Source: JAZKFP01 sp040386355 (GTDB lineage: Bacteria; Pseudomonadota; Gammaproteobacteria; Pseudomonadales; UBA6940). Taken from it: 22,756 nucleotides of DNA. The stretch lies in NCBI GenBank assembly GCA_040386355.1, contig JAZKFP010000237.1, forward strand, positions 1 through 22,756, given 5' to 3'. Shown piece by piece: positions 7,304-15,049 of this stretch; within the stretch, counting starts at the first letter, position 1; every line of letters begins with the position of its first letter. Under the pieces are notes generated by a model, which had not been told where the DNA came from, ran no database searches, and was given only the letters and a program-made list of their open reading frames with translations. The translations under genes and the position numbers were made by a program.

Positions 7304-10300
7304 GTGCTAATCGAAAGAGTTCGAGGACGATTACCATTTTTTCCAAATAAAAAAGCTCAAGCCTGTTTATTTGGAAGTATTACATTAAGCACTCTCGCAT
7401 ACGCATTGCCTGAAGGTGAAAGTGTTATACGTGGCCAGGTGGATTTTAATAAATCCAGTCATGAATGGATGATTCAACAACACACACATAAAGCTGTGGT
7501 TGATTATCAAAAATTTTCCGTTGATAAAAATGAGCGTATAGAATTTGTTCAACCTTCAACCAAAAGCGTAATGTTAAATCGTGTGGTTGGCGGAGATATG
7601 TCTAATATTCTTGGCACGATGCAATCTAATGGTAAAATTTTTTTAGTTAACCCTTCTGGAATTATTTTTGGTAAAGACGCCACTATTAATGTTGGTGGAT
7701 TGGTCGCCAGTACATTAAATATCGATGTTGATGATTTTATGAATGGTAATTACGCATTTGATATTGAAAAAAATGCGAACGCAATTGCTGGTGCAATTCA
7801 ACAACAAGGTATTATTACCGCGCAAGAAGGCGGTTTTATTATTTTGTTGTCACCGCATATTCAACAACAAGGCATGCTAATCGCGCACCTGGGTCGTGTG
7901 GAATTAGCTTCTGCCGACGCCGCAAAAGTATCTTTAGATTTTACCGATTTACCCGCAGTTTCTTTAACCAAAGCCAGCTGGAAAGGTTGGATTGATCAAC
8001 ACGGAAAAATAGACGCTAAATCTGGAGTAGTGCGTTTAACTGTTGCATCTGCAATGGATTTATTATCGCGTGCCGTTCAACCAAAATCCAAACAAGCCAA
8101 TACCATCGTTGAAAAAGATGGACGTCTATTTTTAGTTGCAGAAGATGAAAAAAATCCACATGTTGCTAGTGAAATTCGTCAAACCGGTGAAATTACTGCG
8201 CAGAGAAATAATTCGAAAGGCGGCACTGTTCAGATTCAGGCGGATTATATTCAGCACGCAGGAACCATCGATGTTTCCGCAAAAAAAAATAACGCTGGAA
8301 ATATTGATTTAAAAGCCCATAAAGCATTAACGCTAGAATCAAAATCTTTATTAAAAGCCGACGCAATGCAACAAGGTGATGGCGGTGAAATTATCGCTAA
8401 AGCACCACAAACTATTTTCCGTACGAATGCATTTATTTCTGCAGAAGGTGGAGAAAGTTTTGGTGACGGTGGTTTTGTTGAAGTCTCTGGATTTAATTTG
8501 GTTGAAATATTTGGTGAAGTCAGCACCTATTCTGCAACGGGAAAACAAGGTCAATTTTTGATTGATCCACGCGATGTCACGATTTCTGCAGCTGCACAAG
8601 ATAATAATTCATTCCTTGGAAATACCTATACACCATCAGGTGCAGGTTCAAATATTAATGTCAATGCACTAACTGCAAGTTTACGAGTGGGTGATGTGAT
8701 TGTTACCACCGACGATGGTGGTATGAGTGGAGAAAACGGCGATATTACCGTAAGCGCAGCGATTGATTTTGATGGAACCGATGGTAATACATTAACTTTA
8801 ATAGCCGACCGCAATATTAACATTAATGCAAATATGGCGGATTTAACTCCTAACGTTATTGCTGAAGCAACCAATGTAATTCTCGACGCGCAAGACGATA
8901 TTTTTATGCAGGCCGGAAGGGTGATAGATGCAGGTTCTGGTACGATTCGTATGAGTACAGCGATTGGAAATATTAATCTTGCGTCCATTCAAACAGAAAA
9001 TGCGACGTCTACTGCCATTGCATTAATTTCTGGTGGCTCAATTATCGACGCTAACGCGGGCATAATTAATATTACTGCAAATACAAGTAATGCACGCACT
9101 TCAATAACAGCACCTTCTGGTACCGATGAATTAGAAATTTTATTGGATGAATTAATATTGAATGTTGATAATTCAACTGCATTAATTCAGGCCAGTGGAG
9201 ACATAGATATTGCTGGAATTTCTAGTACCAATTTACTCGGCGATATTAATCTTACGTTGGAAAATGGCGGCGCAACATTTATGTCTGCTGCGCTCGGTGG
9301 CGCTGGTGCGCAAATAACCGGTAGCGGTGATTTGAATATTATTCTTGAAACCTTAGATTTAAATTCCAATAACATTTTAAATATTAATCACACTCTGGCT
9401 TACACTGGAACCGGAAATATTATTTTTGATCATCAAGGTGGCGACATTGTTTTTAGTAATTTGGGAAGAATTACAAATACTGCAGGCGATATCGATTTAA
9501 CGACTTCGGTTGGTGAAATTAATATGGCGGATGGAAGTTTTATTCGCGCGACTTTAGGTCAAGTTTCGCTTTCCTCTTTTAACGATATGTTTATTCGACA
9601 AGTAGTTTCTGGAAGCTCTGCCAACGATTCGATTGAATTAAATATTACCGGCACAGGTAATTTTGAAGACGCTGGAAATACCACAACAGCATCGGGTAGT
9701 GCGGATTTAATTAGCACAACGGGTGGCGTAAGTATTTTAGGTGGAAATAATGTCGTGCAATTAGAAACCCAGATTGCTCGTCTAGAAAGTTCTTCAGTAA
9801 ATTTAGTGGATGTTTTTTTAAATGAAGTCGACAGTATTACTGTTGCTGATTTAACAACGACCGCAGGTGGTGGTATACAAATCATCTCGGGTGGTGATAT
9901 TTCAGTCGGCGAAATAAATAGCGCGGGTGTTGTAACGTTAACGTCTGGTGGTGGAATTTTGGATGCCGGTGACGATACGATTACCGATATTACAGCACCA
10001 AATATTGTGCTTTCTGCTGCTCAAAAAATTGGTGATTTGACCGGTGATATTATAGGCACAGCCGATGAGTTAGATGTCGATACCACCAGTATTTCTTTAA
10101 CACTTACCAATGAACTCAGCGCAGGCGATGTAAATGAAATTGCAATTCGGCAAACTTCAATAGCTGGAACTGGTAATTTAGCAGTAACGCAACTTGTTAC
10201 GCCAAACTCTGCAAACGCAGCACGAGTTTCTATTAGCAGTGAACTTAATGGCGTTGATTTAACGGCAATTAATTGGGTCAATGCTTTAGATAGCACTGAT

Positions 10301-11458
10301 TTTCTACGCGTATCTGCATTGGATAATAATGCAACCGGAGCAGGTAATATTTTATTAGGAAATTTAAATACCACATTGCTTGCAGGTTTGGCATTAGCAG
10401 CCGTAAATCAAGGTCAAGATATTTTAGTAAATTCAACGCAATCCGATCTTTCTACCATGACGTTAAATGTCACTGATTTTCTATTGAAAAGTGGAACCTC
10501 AGAACGAATTGCATTAACGGGTGCAACCGATGTAGATGGATTTATCACCGGTGGAAATTTATCCATTACTTCAGCTAATGCTTTAAATGTATTAGATTTA
10601 GATGAAGATAATCTTGCAATTTCGGTAGAAGGGAATTTTGCTGCGCAAGTCACAGCAGGGGACTTAAATTTATCCGATACCATTGTGGCAAGTGATATTT
10701 TAAATGACAATATTCGTTCAGGCACCTTAGATTTTACAGTTCTTAGCGGCAATATTTTTGCTGGAACTGGTGCATCTGTAGTACAAATTATTTCGTTAAA
10801 TGCTGTTGATCAAGATGCAACAAGTACATTATCTGCTGCTGCAAATACTAGTGCTGATAGTGATATTGCAATTCGTATGCGCGTGATGGACAGTAGTCAA
10901 TCGATTGTTCGAAATATTACACTAGGAAATGACACAGGTATCGACGATACGATTATTCGTGCACAAGGTGGAGATATTTATTTATCCGCTGGTGAAGCAG
11001 CCCGAGGAACGGATGTTAATTTGCGTGAATTTACTGTCGGTACCGATGTAGCAATTACAGCGTTTGATGATGTGTTAGATGCAGAAACGGGTACAGGTAT
11101 TTTAGATGAAGTTAATATAACTGCTCCGTCTCAACTAGTAGTTCGCGCAGGTCGCGTAGTTGATTTAACGTCAAAAAATTTAGGTGGTAGTTTAATTGAT
11201 TTAACCGATCAAGAAAAACGTGATATTACTGAGCAAACCGAAGAAACTACGCGTCCAATCCCGCCTCCTGAACCAGTCGTTACTCAAACCGTTGCTTTTG
11301 ATAATCGTTATTTAGGTTTAGTATCCGAAGCATGCTTAGGACAAAATCCAACCTCTGCTTCGTCAACCTGTCGACAAGAAATTGCAATGCGCCAATTTTT
11401 AAATGCATTTTTATTAGACGGCCAAGTTCCTCCGATTAAATCGAGGAGTCAAAAATGA
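7304..11458 (+). CDS. TpsA exoprotein with filamentous haemagglutinin-type TPS domain
   Basis: This 1384-residue protein is the likely cargo of the TpsB encoded just upstream. A signal peptide ends near AYA/LPEG (about residue 34). The TPS domain follows with its typical blocks: QVDFNKSS, SVMLNRVVGGD, ILGTMQSNGKIFLVNPSGIIFG (NPSG in place of NPNG, about residue 117) and GGLVASTLNI. Next come LIDPRDVTI (about 418) and a long stretch of beta-helix-like, Asn/Asp/Gly/Thr-rich repeats. Outside the signal peptide the only cysteines are Cys1344 and Cys1356, 28 residues from the end. HMW1 of Haemophilus likewise has a C-terminal cysteine pair that holds it at its transporter, so surface retention is inferred. 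The GTG start has GGAGG upstream, inside the last codons of tpsB. The function (adhesin, biofilm matrix or other) cannot be read from sequence. Confidence 0.93.
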   Translation: MLIERVRGRLPFFPNKKAQACLFGSITLSTLAYALPEGESVIRGQVDFNKSSHEWMIQQHTHKAVVDYQKFSVDKNERIEFVQPSTKSVMLNRVVGGDMSNILGTMQSNGKIFLVNPSGIIFGKDATINVGGLVASTLNIDVDDFMNGNYAFDIEKNANAIAGAIQQQGIITAQEGGFIILLSPHIQQQGMLIAHLGRVELASADAAKVSLDFTDLPAVSLTKASWKGWIDQHGKIDAKSGVVRLTVASAMDLLSRAVQPKSKQANTIVEKDGRLFLVAEDEKNPHVASEIRQTGEITAQRNNSKGGTVQIQADYIQHAGTIDVSAKKNNAGNIDLKAHKALTLESKSLLKADAMQQGDGGEIIAKAPQTIFRTNAFISAEGGESFGDGGFVEVSGFNLVEIFGEVSTYSATGKQGQFLIDPRDVTISAAAQDNNSFLGNTYTPSGAGSNINVNALTASLRVGDVIVTTDDGGMSGENGDITVSAAIDFDGTDGNTLTLIADRNININANMADLTPNVIAEATNVILDAQDDIFMQAGRVIDAGSGTIRMSTAIGNINLASIQTENATSTAIALISGGSIIDANAGIINITANTSNARTSITAPSGTDELEILLDELILNVDNSTALIQASGDIDIAGISSTNLLGDINLTLENGGATFMSAALGGAGAQITGSGDLNIILETLDLNSNNILNINHTLAYTGTGNIIFDHQGGDIVFSNLGRITNTAGDIDLTTSVGEINMADGSFIRATLGQVSLSSFNDMFIRQVVSGSSANDSIELNITGTGNFEDAGNTTTASGSADLISTTGGVSILGGNNVVQLETQIARLESSSVNLVDVFLNEVDSITVADLTTTAGGGIQIISGGDISVGEINSAGVVTLTSGGGILDAGDDTITDITAPNIVLSAAQKIGDLTGDIIGTADELDVDTTSISLTLTNELSAGDVNEIAIRQTSIAGTGNLAVTQLVTPNSANAARVSISSELNGVDLTAINWVNALDSTDFLRVSALDNNATGAGNILLGNLNTTLLAGLALAAVNQGQDILVNSTQSDLSTMTLNVTDFLLKSGTSERIALTGATDVDGFITGGNLSITSANALNVLDLDEDNLAISVEGNFAAQVTAGDLNLSDTIVASDILNDNIRSGTLDFTVLSGNIFAGTGASVVQIISLNAVDQDATSTLSAAANTSADSDIAIRMRVMDSSQSIVRNITLGNDTGIDDTIIRAQGGDIYLSAGEAARGTDVNLREFTVGTDVAITAFDDVLDAETGTGILDEVNITAPSQLVVRAGRVVDLTSKNLGGSLIDLTDQEKRDITEQTEETTRPIPPPEPVVTQTVAFDNRYLGLVSEACLGQNPTSASSTCRQEIAMRQFLNAFLLDGQVPPIKSRSQK

Positions 11459-12051
11459 AGATTTTCAAATCTCTATTTCAGCAATCAAAAGTTAAACAAT
11501 TAAAAACCAAACCATCAACATTAAAAATATGGATTAGTGGAGTACTAACTGGTGCAGTGTTATTTAATTCTGCAGCGTATGCAGATCGGGAAATTGACGA
11601 TCAAGTAAAAGCTATGTTTTTGTATAATTTTTCGAATTTTGTCGATTGGCCAGCGGAAGCATTCAAAAATGCAGATTCGCAATTAACGCTTTGCATTGTG
11701 GGTGATCCAATAGTCATGGATTATTTGCGCGTATTTGATGAAACACCAATTCGAGATCGCATATTAAGTTTGGGATATTACGAAACTATTCAAACATTAC
11801 CTGAGCAATGTCATGTCTTATATTTATCAGCCGATGCTTCCACCAGCTTTCAAGCAGCCGGTTTAAGTAATAAATATGGCTTTGTATTAAGTGTAAGTCG
11901 CGAAGAAAAATTTATGGAAGGCGGCGGTATTGTACGTATCGTACGGACATCGGACCAAGCGGAATTCGATATCAATCTTGCAGAAGCGATGGAAAAAGGA
12001 TTATTTATAAGCTCTGATTTATTGAGCTTGGCACGATTTGTGAAACGCTAG
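11455..12051 (+). CDS. YfiR-family (DUF4154) periplasmic protein
   Basis: This 198-residue protein has a signal peptide (ISGVLTGAVLFNSAAYA, cleavage about 43/44) and a DUF4154 domain opening with VKAMFLYNFSNFVDWP, the family's hallmark start. LCIVGDP follows, and Cys80 and Cys119 (EQCHVLYL) may form the conserved disulfide. The ending ISSDLLSLARFVKR is also typical. In Pseudomonas, YfiR restrains the diguanylate cyclase YfiN from the periplasm and so controls cyclic-di-GMP and attachment. No YfiN homologue is encoded in this window. ATG 11455 overlaps the tpsA stop (ATGA) and AGGAG precedes it, so it is translated with the secretion pair. It could sense or regulate adhesin output, or act as an export accessory. 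Confidence 0.9.
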   Translation: MKIFKSLFQQSKVKQLKTKPSTLKIWISGVLTGAVLFNSAAYADREIDDQVKAMFLYNFSNFVDWPAEAFKNADSQLTLCIVGDPIVMDYLRVFDETPIRDRILSLGYYETIQTLPEQCHVLYLSADASTSFQAAGLSNKYGFVLSVSREEKFMEGGGIVRIVRTSDQAEFDINLAEAMEKGLFISSDLLSLARFVKR

Positions 12052-12056
12052 AGATG

Positions 12057-12177
12057 TATTTTTTGAAAATTGGCTTTCTCGGTTGTTGCTTACTCATTCG
12101 CCTGCTCACATACTTTTGAGTATGCTGCGCGGGCTTATTTCGCAACCGCCTACGAGAAAGCCAATTTTCAAAAAATA
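12057..12177. repeat. 121-bp element with perfect 25-bp inverted ends; possible terminator
   Basis: Bases 12057-12081 are the exact reverse complement of 12153-12177, so the arms are 25 bp and perfect. The 71-bp centre has a smaller stem (CATACT/AGTATG) and GGTTG/CAACC blocks. It starts 6 bp after the yfiR-like stop, and the transcript would fold into a very stable hairpin, so it may end the tps operon mRNA. Its centre is shared, inverted, with 2161-2212, which marks it as a dispersed element. Confidence 0.8.
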
Positions 12178-12185
12178 TTAATATT

Positions 12186-12213
12186 AAAAAGTTTTTGATG
12201 CATGACCACATGC
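12186..12213 (+). repeat. Extra copy of the leader and first codons of the gene at 12377
   Basis: This 28-bp segment matches 12361-12388 at 26 positions, including GATGCATGACCACAT with the start codon of the downstream gene. The copy lies 175 bp upstream and opens a 15-codon reading frame (12202-12249: MTTCKPSKIYVFLGK then stop). The repeat element at 12229-12357 sits between the copies, so the pair may be a duplicated target or a duplicated leader. Confidence 0.7.
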
Positions 12214-12228
12214 AAACCTTCAAAGATT

Positions 12229-12357
12229 TATGTATTTTTAGGAAAGTGATTATTTTATGTAGGGGCGAAACATTTTTCGCCCGTGCTGAGCGCCGCCTAT
12301 TGCTTATTAAATATTGGAAAAGTGTTTTAAGAATTCTCGTCTGCGTTTGGAATAAAC
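12229..12357 (+). repeat. Dispersed repeat with GGGCGAAA/TTTCGCCC hairpin, copy A
   Basis: About 125 bp beginning TGTATTTTTAGGAAAGTGAT is closely similar to 15808-15923. Its core is an 8-bp stem, GGGCGAAA (12263-12270) with TTTCGCCC (12275-12282). The other copy has AGGCGAAA/TTTCGCCT, a compensating base-pair change, which suggests the hairpin itself is maintained. Similarity stops at GCGTT near 12352, just where the other copy continues into the CGCTACGGGTATA terminal repeat. Confidence 0.75.
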
Positions 12358-12376
12358 ATTAAAAAGGTTTTGATGC

Positions 12377-13084
12377 ATGACCACATACGCCGTTCGAATT
12401 ACAGGAAAAATATTAGATGGATTTGAATCCGGCCAGGTACGTGCAAGTTTAAAAGAATTATTTAAATTAACCGATGAACGGGTAGAAAAATTTTTATACG
12501 GTGGCCCGGTTACTGTTAAACAGCATCTTGCACCAAGCGTTGCGCTTAAATATCAAAAAACGTTAAATCAAATTGGTTTGGAGACCGAAGTAGAACGTGA
12601 AGAAGAAGTAGTTACCGATAAATCAGAACCTATTCCTGAAACAAAAATTTCTGAAAAATCGTTAATTTCTGAAAATAAAAATACGCAACCTGAAGAATCA
12701 ATTGTTAAAACATTTAATGCGCAGCCCATTGGAAATAACGAATCCGTTCCACAATCCGTTAAACAACCCCAAGCTACTGAACAACCAATTGTACAGGCTA
12801 AAAAAATTGGTCAGGAAGAGAGTTTTAATTCATCGGAAAGTTTTAATATTGCTCCAGTCGGCGCACAAATAGGTCCATCAAGTCCGGATGCGCCACCACC
12901 ACCCGATGTGAGTCATTTAAGTTCAAGTGAAATTGGAGACCGATTAGAACCTGAAAAACCACCACCTCCACCACCGCCAAACACCGATCATTTTAAGTTA
13001 GATCCGGTCGGCACCACTTTAGCAAAACCTAAAGAATTTATTGAATTGGATTTGGATTTATCATATTTATCACTGGATAAATAA
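12377..13084 (+). CDS. Protein with conserved N-terminal domain and proline-rich PVG/SHL modules
   Basis: Function is not recognised. Residues 1-75 form a compact domain (MTTYAVRITGKILDGFESG ... RASLKELFKLTDERVEKFL ... VTVKQHLAPSVALKYQKTL) of a type I recall at the N-terminus of various gammaproteobacterial proteins, sometimes before membrane domains such as DUF805. A long charged, Glu/Gln-rich linker follows (about 76-150). Then come two related modules: FNIAPVGAQIG followed by DAPPPPDVSHLSSS, and FKLDPVGTTLAKP preceded by PPPPPPPNTDHF. Proteins with repeated APVG and PPDTSHL segments occur in the same group. There is no signal peptide or membrane helix, so it is probably cytosolic. ATG 12377 is preceded by AGG at about nine bases. 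The leader is duplicated 175 bp upstream. Confidence 0.8.
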   Translation: MTTYAVRITGKILDGFESGQVRASLKELFKLTDERVEKFLYGGPVTVKQHLAPSVALKYQKTLNQIGLETEVEREEEVVTDKSEPIPETKISEKSLISENKNTQPEESIVKTFNAQPIGNNESVPQSVKQPQATEQPIVQAKKIGQEESFNSSESFNIAPVGAQIGPSSPDAPPPPDVSHLSSSEIGDRLEPEKPPPPPPPNTDHFKLDPVGTTLAKPKEFIELDLDLSYLSLDK

Positions 13085-13222
13085 TTTGCTCAGGTTAAAC
13101 AATTGTTTTTGAAGGAATAATTAACGAATAGATGTAAGGCTTGAATATTATTTTGCTATGTTGTAGCTTCTTGTGAAAATTTAGATCAATTTTGTTTCTA
13201 ATAATCATAAAAAGAGAATGCT

Positions 13223-14938
13223 ATGAATAATTTATCCAAAACCTTAATGAGCGCTTTATCAATTACTGCTGCACAATCCATTGCCTCAAATTCACTAGTT
13301 AAATCCAATACTCTATCTTCGCTCATAGCTCACTTACCACATCCTTCGATGGATGCAGCGAATGGTAATCGTTATTTACAAGAAATTGTTCCCTCAATTG
13401 GTTTGCCTGGAACATCCGTTTCAAAAGTTGCTACCTTTTTAAAAGATAGTCAAGTATGTGTTATTTCAGTAGAAGATGATGCTGTTATAAACGAGTTTTG
13501 CTTTACAAACATTGCTACCCAATTAGCAACTGTGGAAGGTGTAGCAACGGATCTTGAGAAAGCAGGCATTACTATCGTTGATGCCTATTCAACTCACGTG
13601 GATGCCGATGGGAAATTGTGGATTGGTTCGCGCGGTGATTTGTCCTCATACGATGTCTCCACACAAAAAATAAAAACTTTCAAAAATGTTTTAGAGGGCG
13701 GTACCCCAGAGGGAATGGCGCCTATAACAATTAACAATATTTCGCATTTGGCAGTAATTGATCTACGACAGTTGCAAATTTTGCAAAATGGCAAAAGCGT
13801 TGCAGTTTTAAAATTTGAACAAACACCAAGTTCAGTCACCGCATTTGCCTCTGCAAATGGAGCGCCTTTAATTGCCATTGGCACTCTAACGGGCGGTATC
13901 ATGATTATTGATGCATCAAATCCTTCTAAACCTATTATTAAACAAGATATTGCTGGCAAAGATCCTTTTGCATTAATTGAAGATATTAAATCTTTTAATC
14001 AAAAAATATTTGCTGTGCAAAATAATCAAGTCAGCGTTTATTCGCAAACAGGAGAAACTTTTAGTTTGGAAAAAAGTGTTTCTGTTCCTAGTGCTAGCTC
14101 ATTAATAATCGATGAAGCAAATAATCGCTCTTATTTAATTAATACTAATAATTTAATTGAAATATATGATCTTCAGTTGAATAAAGTTGCAGAATTTAGT
14201 TCATCGATTGAGCCAGACACAGGAGCAATGGGATGTGATGCAAGTGGAAACTGCGTATTAATTGTCGCTAAAGAAAATGGTGCTGCTGAAGTATTCCGAA
14301 CTGCGGATATTGATGCTGTACTCGAAACAAATATGCCAACTGCTGCTCCGACTTCTACGATAAAACCAACAGTAGCGCCAGCTACTGAGTTGCCAACGGT
14401 TGTTCCAACGCCAGCGCCAACAGTTAAATTAACACCAGCACCAATAGTTGTTCCAACACCTGCACCGACTGCTGGAACAACACCTGCTCCAAGTCAAACT
14501 TTGGCGCCAACAACTGCTGTAACCCCAGCACCAACTGCATCTAATACCGCAGCACCAACTGCCTCTGTTACTTTTGCACCATCTGGACCTACTTCCGCAC
14601 CAACATCGGTAAAAACAGTTGCTCCAACCGCTGCACCAACTTTTTCACCCACGCGTGCGCCGACCTCATCGCCAACGGTCGCACCTATCCAACAAAATAC
14701 AAGCGCACCAACTAAAGCACCAGTAACTCCAACAGCCAAGCCAACAGCCAAGCCAACAGCACGACCAACCATTGCACCTACTCCATTGTCCTCAACAATT
14801 TCGCCTGTAGCTCGACCTCAAGGTAAAGATTCAAAAACTGCTGAAATTGCAGGCGGAACTTCTGCAGCTGTTGTTGGAGTTGCCTCCATAATTCTTGGTT
14901 TAGCGTGTTTAGGTTTTCGAAATCGACACCAGGCATAA
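13223..14938 (+). CDS. Surface protein: beta-rich ectodomain, Pro-Thr stalk, C-terminal membrane anchor
   Basis: No family recognised. The 571 residues read as a type I membrane protein. The N-terminus is signal-like (about 1-28). A beta-rich ectodomain (about 60-370) has repeated short strands and turns suggesting a propeller (HVDADGKLWIGSRGDL, ASANGAPLIAIGTLTGGIM, CDASGNCVLIVA). A low-complexity stalk (about 371-532) is made of PTAAPT, PTPAPT and TPAPT units. One membrane helix (about 540-565) ends in the basic tail RNRHQA. The stalk is rich in Thr/Ser next to Pro, as in mucins and in many eukaryotic surface proteins, and could be glycosylated. The ending resembles a C-terminal sorting signal, but no known sortase or rhombosortase motif is evident. 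It shares layout with the gene at 16265. ATG 13223 follows a weak AAAGAG. Confidence 0.82.
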   Translation: MNNLSKTLMSALSITAAQSIASNSLVKSNTLSSLIAHLPHPSMDAANGNRYLQEIVPSIGLPGTSVSKVATFLKDSQVCVISVEDDAVINEFCFTNIATQLATVEGVATDLEKAGITIVDAYSTHVDADGKLWIGSRGDLSSYDVSTQKIKTFKNVLEGGTPEGMAPITINNISHLAVIDLRQLQILQNGKSVAVLKFEQTPSSVTAFASANGAPLIAIGTLTGGIMIIDASNPSKPIIKQDIAGKDPFALIEDIKSFNQKIFAVQNNQVSVYSQTGETFSLEKSVSVPSASSLIIDEANNRSYLINTNNLIEIYDLQLNKVAEFSSSIEPDTGAMGCDASGNCVLIVAKENGAAEVFRTADIDAVLETNMPTAAPTSTIKPTVAPATELPTVVPTPAPTVKLTPAPIVVPTPAPTAGTTPAPSQTLAPTTAVTPAPTASNTAAPTASVTFAPSGPTSAPTSVKTVAPTAAPTFSPTRAPTSSPTVAPIQQNTSAPTKAPVTPTAKPTAKPTARPTIAPTPLSSTISPVARPQGKDSKTAEIAGGTSAAVVGVASIILGLACLGFRNRHQA

Positions 14939-15021
14939 TATGAATGTAGTTTTATAAATTTGTTTTTGATTGATGATTAAATCTTTAGATATATACCACC
15001 ATGCTGTAAAAGCGGTCAGAC

Positions 15022-15049
15022 TGTAGATTAAACCTAGGAGAAATCTACA
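15022..15049 (+). promoter_or_regulatory. Start-site hairpin presenting the ribosome binding site in its loop
   Basis: TGTAGATT (15022-15029) pairs perfectly with AATCTACA (15042-15049). The 12-base loop holds AGGAG (15036-15040), and the last paired base is the A of the start codon of the gene at 15049. The fold could regulate translation (for example by temperature) or simply display the binding site; it may also be chance. Confidence 0.4.

Noticed and set aside
8251..10752. Several long minus-strand ORFs inside tpsA
   Set aside because: They are opposite-strand shadows of the repetitive tpsA codons, with no ribosome binding sites or recognisable domains.
12241..12290. Repeated GGCGAAA hairpins as a possible CRISPR array or riboswitch
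   Set aside because: Copies are few, not regularly spaced and contain no variable spacers; no ligand-binding core is recognisable.
12888..12985. PPPP and PPPPPPP runs in the 12377 product as possible host EVH1 or profilin ligands (compare DFPPPP of ActA)
   Set aside because: The aromatic residue needed for EVH1 binding is missing (DAPPPPD), and similar PPDTSHL modules occur in proteins of free-living gammaproteobacteria, so a host role is not supported.
13097..13108. AAACAATTGTTT palindrome after the gene at 12377 as a terminator
   Set aside because: It has no loop and only AT-rich pairing; a stable hairpin is unlikely.
14494..14772. Minus-strand ORF rich in VGA repeats opposite the Pro-Thr stalk
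   Set aside because: It is the reverse reading of the PTAAPT codons; the plus-strand gene is complete with signal peptide and membrane anchor.
14840..14938. LPXTG, PEP-CTERM or GlyGly-CTERM sorting signal at the end of the 13223 product
   Set aside because: A hydrophobic helix and basic tail are present but none of the defining motifs is, so only a membrane anchor is claimed.
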